DNA of 7,096 nt. Source: a bacterium (GTDB taxonomy: Bacteria > UBP14 > UBA6098 > B30-G16). This document shows, one piece after another, positions 1 to 5,800 of the stretch. A program made the position numbers and the translations under genes. The stretch lies in assembly GCA_027064665.1 (NCBI GenBank), contig JAMOPH010000366.1:1-7096 (forward strand), in the 5' to 3' direction. Below the pieces are notes generated by a model that searched no databases, had not been told where the DNA came from, and worked only from the letters and a program-made list of their open reading frames with translations. How positions within the stretch are numbered: position 1 is the stretch's first letter; every line of letters starts with the position of its first letter.

Positions 1-2065
1 GGACCAGCGAATCAACGATGTTGGGACCGCACAGGGTCGCCCTGTCCTGCGCAATTATCCACAGGGCAAGGTGCTCACTGTGGGAGAAATCCATCCCGAT
101 ATCCGCCAGAACCACCGTCAGGTTCGCTCCGTCAAATGTTATCCCCGGCGAGCCCGATGTGAATATTGCGGTGTCCGAATCGGTGGCGATTCGCACCCGC
201 ACCGAGAACTCATCAATGCCGGCAAGGTCGTCCGAGAGCACAAATTCCAGCGGGTCCGCAGGAGAGCGCAGGGCGATAGTGCCCGCCGGTTCTGTGATTG
301 TCGGCGGAGTTCTGTCCACTGTGAAACTCCACTCAATCTCGCTTGAACTGCCGTATTCGTTCACGGCGACAAAATGCACCGTGTGGGGTCCTTCGCCCAA
401 GGTGGCGAAGGAAATCACCGTATCGCCGGCAACGGCAAAGGGCAGTGGAGAACCATCCACAGTCAACTCCGACCGTTCCACAGACAGCGAGCCCCGGATT
501 ATTTCCATCCTTATTGTGTCCTCATCGCAGGCGGTAAAACTCCCCTCCGGCGGCGAGATTATTCCCATCTCCGGGGGCGGCGGAAGTTCCACCACGAAAT
601 TGAACCTGAAAGTATCCGCCGCACAGCCATAGATATCGGACACCCCCGCTATGGTCAAAGTGTAGGTTCCCTCCGTCAGGTGCCCTGTGTGAATTGACAG
701 CAGGGTATCGGCGGTTTCTGTCTCTGCCGGTGCGCCGTCAATTGCGGCGGCTATGCCGGCGGGGTTTATCCCGCTTTCGTCCCGTATCACAAAGCGGAAT
801 GTGGCGGTATCGGCGGCGAGTGTCTCCGGTGCATAGAGTGGAGATATCGTCGGAGGCACACCGTCGGGGGCGGTGAGGCTGATCTCCCGGGCAATTGATG
901 TCGGCGCATATCCCGGGGCGGTCAAATTCACTTTCAGGGTGCCTGTCTGTGTTGAGACGGGGTAGTTCACCACCACCTGCCACGACGCCGACCCGATACT
1001 CCCCGGCGTCAGTGTGGCGGGGGAAATGGACTTTGTCGCATCGTCAAGCACGGTCAGAAAATCCGGCGGGTCAATTGAGGCAATCGCTCCCGAAATGGTA
1101 TCCTCGGATGAAACAAATACAGTCACGACGAAAGAATCCGGTGAGACAGTTTCGCAACCGTTCGGCGTTATTTCATCGGGATATGTGAGGGACAGGGAAA
1201 TTTCTCCGGTGGTTCTGTCGGTGGTGCCGATTCCATAATAGGTCACCCGGCGGATTTCCGCTCCCGCCGGCAGGGGAACCGGGTTCCACCGCAGAAGGAC
1301 AGCGCTGTCGCTGTAAAGTCCCCCGTGGAAATCGTAGTCCCAGCCGACATTGTAATAGTGCCAGAAATCGCCATAGACCAGCACATCCGGCGGGGTGGCA
1401 TCCCAGCCCATAAGAATTCCCTCGCCGACGAGTCTGTCCGGCGGCTGGAACGGACTTTCCTCAAACGCCTGCCAGAATGTTGGGATATCGCCGACAAACT
1501 CCTGCTCCGATTCAAAATACCCCAGCGGAGTTGCGATGGGGGCGCAGTCGTTGTCGCCAATCATAGTGTCCAGAAACAGCAAAAGTCCAACCCAGTGGGT
1601 GTGGTCATCAGTGTTGCGGATTCGGTATTCAATTCGCACCTGTGGAGTATCGCCGACATAGGTTGGCACAAGAACCTGCGTAAACTCAACTCCGGCTACA
1701 CGCCAGACCGTTATGAGCGAATCGCCAATTCGCCGTGTGGGTTCAATCAACTCCGCCGGCAGGGGAGAGCTATCGGAGGAATCGGGGTCGTTCTGCCTTA
1801 TCTGGTCGTCAACATAGAAGTTGGTGTGCGAGGTCTGTGCCATATGCGGATATCCGAACAGAAGCGGTCTTCCCCCGGCAGTGCCTATGGAAAATTTCCC
1901 CCAGTCCGACGCCAGAACCCCCACGGAGTCGTTGCTGACGAGAATATAGTATCCCGATTTGCTTCCCGCCGAGGAGAACAACTCGGTCTTATCCGGATGC
2001 GATTGAGCGGATGCGGGCAGGATGAGTCCAAAGATAACTAATATATGTAATGCCTTGATTTGCAT
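1..2065 (-). CDS. Secreted multidomain protein with Ig-like modules (3' end outside window)
   Basis: The frame is open from ATG 2065 to the left edge: 688 visible residues with no stop. The start is secure because a TGA lies in frame at 2083-2081 with no other start codon between. Residues 1-20 are a Sec signal peptide (MQIKALHILVIFGLILPASA) with cleavage expected after ASA, before QSHPDK. Residues about 35-285 form a beta-rich domain with LLLFLDTMIGDNDCAP, PTFWQAFEE, a DSAVLLRWNPVPLPAG segment and TYYGIG. Residues about 290-395 form a second beta domain (SPDSFVVTVFV ... LTPGSIGSASWQVVV). Then come Ig-like modules at about 397-494, 495-583 and 584-688. The last ends LALWIIAQD, then CGPN, closely resembling the last module of the giant protein. 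A C-terminal domain like that protein's probably follows, for a full length near 790 residues. No catalytic residues are recognised; a surface or secreted role is inferred. Confidence 0.95.
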   Translation of the reverse strand, partial: MQIKALHILVIFGLILPASAQSHPDKTELFSSAGSKSGYYILVSNDSVGVLASDWGKFSIGTAGGRPLLFGYPHMAQTSHTNFYVDDQIRQNDPDSSDSSPLPAELIEPTRRIGDSLITVWRVAGVEFTQVLVPTYVGDTPQVRIEYRIRNTDDHTHWVGLLLFLDTMIGDNDCAPIATPLGYFESEQEFVGDIPTFWQAFEESPFQPPDRLVGEGILMGWDATPPDVLVYGDFWHYYNVGWDYDFHGGLYSDSAVLLRWNPVPLPAGAEIRRVTYYGIGTTDRTTGEISLSLTYPDEITPNGCETVSPDSFVVTVFVSSEDTISGAIASIDPPDFLTVLDDATKSISPATLTPGSIGSASWQVVVNYPVSTQTGTLKVNLTAPGYAPTSIAREISLTAPDGVPPTISPLYAPETLAADTATFRFVIRDESGINPAGIAAAIDGAPAETETADTLLSIHTGHLTEGTYTLTIAGVSDIYGCAADTFRFNFVVELPPPPEMGIISPPEGSFTACDEDTIRMEIIRGSLSVERSELTVDGSPLPFAVAGDTVISFATLGEGPHTVHFVAVNEYGSSSEIEWSFTVDRTPPTITEPAGTIALRSPADPLEFVLSDDLAGIDEFSVRVRIATDSDTAIFTSGSPGITFDGANLTVVLADIGMDFSHSEHLALWIIAQDRATLCGPNIVDSLV
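2..877 (-). repeat. Three Ig-like modules of the downstream secreted protein
   Basis: Protein-level repeats, residues about 397-494, 495-583 and 584-688 (cut by the edge). The first opens DGVPPTISPLYAP and ends EGTYTLTIAGVSDIYG. The second is A-like, opening PPEMGIISPPEGSFTAC with the same early cysteine seen in the giant protein. The third is B-like: VDRTPPTI, then DLAGIDEFSVRV, and LALWIIAQD followed by CGPN. The A-then-B order next to the C-terminus is the same as in the giant protein. Confidence 0.75.
1226..1963 (-). other. Unnamed beta-rich N-terminal domain of the downstream secreted protein
   Basis: Residues about 35-280. Landmarks in order are YYILVSNDSVGVLASDWG, VRIEYRIRNTDD, LLLFLDTMIGDNDCAP, DIPTFWQAFEE, a GILMGWDATPPDVLVYG stretch, FWHYYNVGWDYDF, DSAVLLRWNPVPLPAG and VTYYGIGTTD. 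The alternation of hydrophobic strands with WG, DSAV.L.W and YG turns suggests a large single beta-sandwich of carbohydrate-binding or mutarotase-like shape. I recall similar motif order in secreted proteins of unknown function, but cannot name a family with confidence. Confidence 0.55.
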
Positions 2066-2111
2066 AATGTTATACCCTTTTCATCAAGTTCTTTCTAATA
2101 TAAATCAATTT
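2066..2111 (-). other. AT-rich 46-base intergenic gap
   Basis: The longest stretch in the window without a gene. It is much richer in A and T than the flanking coding sequence. It contains no inverted repeat able to form a terminator, so transcription probably reads through into the downstream gene. It holds an in-frame TGA at 2083-2081 and the ribosome binding site of that gene. A TATATT near 2102-2097 could be read as a -10 element, but no matching -35 is evident. Confidence 0.6.
2075..2081 (-). promoter_or_regulatory. Probable ribosome binding site of the downstream secreted-protein gene
   Basis: AAAAGGG on the minus strand ends 9 bases before the ATG at 2065, a normal spacing. It is a moderate rather than strong match to the Shine-Dalgarno consensus. 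Together with the in-frame TGA just upstream it fixes the start of the gene. Confidence 0.55.
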
Positions 2112-2570
2112 TCACTCTCCGGCACAATCCGTTACATTTACCGTATTTGACCACTCAAAAGACGGCGTGCCCCCGTTTATCTGCTTGAAGACATTTATCC
2201 TATACTGTCCGTTGCCAAAGGTGGCAATGTCTATTGAGAATGTGTAGTAGCACAGACTGTCCCCGAATTCCGACTGGAATATCTGCTCATACAGGTCAAT
2301 GGTGTTGCCGTCGGTCTCCATTCTGACCTTGAGCGAATCCACGCCGGCGCCGGAAAGAACCGAGTGTCGCACATTTATATCGCATCCGGAGACCGACACT
2401 TCAGCAGAATGGTGTTCCCCGCAGAAATCGGTTATCTCATACCCCACAAGTTGCGGCTTTGCGGTGTTCTCATCCGATTCACCAGAAGGCGATTGTTCCT
2501 GTTCGCATCCCCAAAACGCAAGCACCAGCACAGCCGCCAGCGCAGATATTTTTTTCGCCGCTCGCCTCAT
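2112..2570 (-). CDS. Small four-cysteine lipoprotein, function unknown
   Basis: 152 residues. The start chosen is the ATG at 2570 because it gives a textbook lipoprotein signal: basic n-region MRRAAKK, hydrophobic stretch ISALAAVLVLAF, and lipobox AFWGC with the lipidated cysteine at residue 22. The longer open frame from 2642 would bury this signal behind 24 residues that overlap the upstream gene. After a short Ser/Glu-rich linker (about 23-38) comes a compact, probably all-beta domain with four cysteines (50, 63, 107, 149), enough for two disulfides. Its last part (GQYRINVFKQ, then FEWSNTVNV) looks like the final strands of an Ig or fibronectin-type sandwich. I do not recognise a family. 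It begins 13 bases after the stop of the giant-protein gene, suggesting coupled expression and a shared role, for example as an envelope anchor or partner of the large proteins. That role is inference. Confidence 0.9.
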   Translation of the reverse strand: MRRAAKKISALAAVLVLAFWGCEQEQSPSGESDENTAKPQLVGYEITDFCGEHHSAEVSVSGCDINVRHSVLSGAGVDSLKVRMETDGNTIDLYEQIFQSEFGDSLCYYTFSIDIATFGNGQYRINVFKQINGGTPSFEWSNTVNVTDCAGE

Positions 2571-2582
2571 AATTTTTGCACC

Positions 2583-2590
2583 ATCACCTT
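2583..2590 (-). promoter_or_regulatory. Probable ribosome binding site of the lipoprotein gene
   Basis: AAGGTGAT on the minus strand spans the last sense codon and stop codon of the upstream giant gene. The AAGGTG core lies 14 bases before the ATG at 2570, which is longer than usual. Its overlap with the upstream stop suggests translational coupling. No better site is nearer the start. Confidence 0.5.
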
Positions 2591-2871
2591 GCCAGCACGA
2601 CACTTCCGGTGCAAATAATCTCGCCATCAACCTCAACGGCATACAGATACACTCCCGGTCTGCACGGGTTCCCTTTACTGTCCGTGCCGTCCCAGATATA
2701 GGTGTGCCCCTCGCCGACCGTTATCTTCTTAATCTCAACATTCTGCATATCGTAGATATAGACCGTGGCATCTCTGAACGCCATCTTCGGGAACTGGATA
2801 TAGACCACATCATTTGAGCCGTCGCCGTTGGGCGTAAACGGATTCGGATGCGCCCGGCATTCAAACTCCGC
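2584..2871 (-). other. C-terminal sorting-type domain (CHU_C / FlgD-Ig-like) of the giant protein
   Basis: Visible residues 1409-1503 plus the stop codon. The domain starts CRAHPNPFTPNGDGSND, which matches the NxFTPNGDGxND opening typical of type B C-terminal domains of the type IX secretion system (CHU_C family). It continues with a VYIYD strand, WDGTDSKGN and PGVYLYAVEV, and ends ICTGSVVLAR; these are shared with FlgD-Ig-like and type A C-terminal domains (WDG.D..G....G.Y.Y). Five of the six lysines found in the visible protein are in or near this end, and the composition changes abruptly from the repeats. In families of this kind the domain directs export across the outer membrane and surface attachment. 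Whether a type IX system exists in this organism cannot be seen here. Confidence 0.8.
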
Positions 2872-5800
2872 AACGATATATCTCGGGCAGGTCAGGGCGT
2901 CCATTATGCAGTTCGGTCCGCAGGACTGCGTGTTGTCGCACATCTGGGCAACTATTATCCACACCGAATCCATATCGTGGATTTCCAGACCGGGAAGTTC
3001 CCCAATAACAAGTGTCAGCGTGCCCGTAGAGTCGTCGTAATACACTCCCTCGTCGCTTGTGGAGTAAATATGCGTGTAATCGTAGTCCGCCGGGTATTCT
3101 CCACGATGTATTCTCTTGCCGGCAATCTCTATTTTAAGACTTTCTGGGTTTACCCCGGAAATCTGGTCGGTTATCTGCATAGTTATTGTGTCAAACTGCC
3201 CCAGATACAGGTTTGTGTCTCCCGGTCCGGCGCAGTGCTCAAAATAGACCTCCGGCGGATTCCAGTCCACCACAAACTGATAGTGCCAGGCGGTGTCAAT
3301 GACATTTTCGTATATATCGGCGACTCCGCTGATTTCCACCTGCACCGTCTCGCCGTCCTGCCAGCAACTGTCGGGGACAAAGTGCACATACACACTTCCC
3401 GATGCCGTCGGCGTGAATGTTATCTCCGAACTGGTGGCGAACGGATAGTCAACGCCGTTCACCGTCAGCGTGCCGGCGGCGGTGTTCACGCCATCGTAGT
3501 CAAACAGCGCAAAGTCAAGCCCCTGTGTTCCGCAACTGCAGGCGTAGAAGAAGCCATCCTGCGGGTCAATCAGGGTGAGTGTCGGTGGTTCAATATCGTG
3601 GAAGTAGCAGAAATCGCACACAGAGTGGGACTGCGCTCTGTCGCCGGTGGTGTCAAAGTCAAAGTCGTTGTCGTAGGCGTAGATGACATAATACAGATAT
3701 GTCCCCGGCGGGAACTGCGGGAATGCCCCCGGCGGCGTCTGGGCAGTCCCGTGGGTGCTGTCAATGGGCGAGTAAATCATCTGCACAATGCCCATATAAT
3801 TTCCGCCCTCAAGGTCCGGACAGCCGGTGGTGTCGTAAATCAGGAATATCCCCTGACCGCTGATGTCTGTCTCGTCGTCGTAGATGCCCGAGGAATCCGA
3901 GAGGGTGCAGGAAATGAAGAAATCGGTGGAAAATCCGGGCCAAGAGCAGGAATCAATCGTTGTGATTTCGGGACCGACCGTGTCCTCATCGCCCACATAG
4001 AAGCACCACGAAATCACCGTGTCGTTTGGCGGACACAGAACCGTATCCGTGCTGTCCTGTGCCAGAATGTGGATGCAGTATGTATGGAACTCCCGCCAGA
4101 GCGTGTCAATCTGCAGGTGCACCGTTGAATCGGAGTTGTCGTACCACAACTGCGGGTCGTCCCAGGTGAAGGTCATCCACAGGGCGCCGTTGTCATAGAC
4201 CTCAACCACAAGTCCCAAAGTATCCAGCCAACTTATCTCATCCCACACCTGTGCGGAAATGTGCTGATGCCAGTCGTAGATTGTCTCGCCGTCTGCCGGG
4301 ACGAAACTGTCCGCCACCGGCGGGGAGAGGTCAACCACAAAAATCCATTCGTATTCGGTGGATGGGTTGAACAGCGTGTCCATCGCCCTTATGAGGGTCA
4401 CGGTGATTGTCTCGCCGTCGGTATAACTGCTCACCGGCGGGATAATCAGCGTATCGCAGAAATCAGGACCGACAGAGTCCACTATCCAGGTTATGCTGGA
4501 AAGATTTGCCGGATGGTCTATATCAAACGAGTCCTCAACTCCGGTGGAGTGATGAGTTATAATCAACTGCAAACTGTCCAGAATCAACCCCTGACTGTCG
4601 CACAGTGCGATGGCGATATTCTGGTCCTCGCAGAAAGTTGTGGACGAATCCGGCGGATAGAGTATCTGTGCCACTGGTCCGCCCTGCGGCAACCAGAATG
4701 TAAAGCAGGTATCGGTGGTCCAGTTGGGTCCGCAGGTGTCCGGGGCGTCGGCGAGGGAATCAAGGCAGACCCGAACAGTATCCCCGCCGGCAAACTCAAG
4801 ACCCGCAAGATAGAGCGTGTCCACTCCAGTGGACCACGAGATTCCCGGGTCGGTGATGTGATATGTTGCCGGTGCCCCGCCATTTACCGAGATGCTGACC
4901 ACCACGGAAGAATCGTCAATAGGACTTATGTCCTCAAAATACATCCATATCGTCGGGTGGGACAGCGTGGTCAGCCCCACAGGGAACTCATCAACCATAG
5001 CGGGTCCGGACCAGTCAATGAAGAACTCATACGAATACAGGTCAGGCTCATCGGTGGGATTGCCGAGGGCGTCCTCAATGTGCTCAATCCTGATGTAAAG
5101 CGTGTCGCCGTCGGAAAGTTCCGGAATCGGCGGGCTGAAGTATAGAGTATCCCCGCCGTAGGCAATTCTGCCCGAGGCGTCATCGTAGATGGTGGGAGCG
5201 CCGGAATTTATCTGGAGCGAAATCTGTGCGTCCGAATGGCGCAGACCCACCGATGTGTTGCAATACCACGCTATCACGAACGAATCCGTGCAGGCGATTG
5301 TCGCACGGTCGTGGTCCGGCAGGACGAGGGCAGGGGTCGGTCCCGCCGAGGCACTCACCGCATAGAGCCAGCATATCGTGTCAAGGTTGAAATAATCCCC
5401 GCAGTGTGGATTGTCCCCGACTATGACGCACACCGAATCCGTGTCGCCAGCGAGGAATGTGTCCTCGGCGACATAGGCGTAGAAGGTGAGCGAACTGTCA
5501 ATCCAACTCCAGCGCAGGGTGTCGTCAACATCAACCGAGCCATCCACAGGATACGAGGGACCGTCAAAGCCGTGGGAGAAGAACAGTATCGTGGTGCTGT
5601 CCACAGAATTTAGGGAGTCATAGATTTGAATCTGTATTGTCGGCGTTCCCGGCGGCACGGTTATGGGTTCGGGCGGTGAACCCGGACCAACCCACTCCGC
5701 CACCGGCGGCTGAACATCCATATTCAGCACGAACACAGTTGAATCGGCAATGTATCCGAGCATATCCTGCGCTCCCCAGATGGATAGATACACCGGCGAC

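Noticed and set aside
1325..2041. Plus-strand open frame (238 residues)
   Set aside because: Antisense to the signal-peptide-bearing secreted protein, whose own frame is coherent throughout.
2066..2111. Internal promoter for the downstream gene
   Set aside because: The gap is AT-rich with a TATATT, but no -35 or Bacteroidota-type -7/-33 pair is convincing; AT-richness alone is not enough.
2571..2642. Extended N-terminus of the lipoprotein from 2642 or 2627
   Set aside because: It would overlap the giant gene by up to about 60 bases and place a polar segment ahead of a perfect lipoprotein signal peptide.
2848..4128. Long plus-strand open frame (426 residues)
   Set aside because: It is fully antisense to the giant gene. 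The Asp/Gly/Thr/Val-rich codons of that gene leave few stops on the opposite strand. The translation is rich in Arg, Val, His and Cys, with no domain or export signal.
4261..5145. Plus-strand open frame (294 residues)
   Set aside because: Antisense shadow of the Ig-like array; no recognisable protein features.
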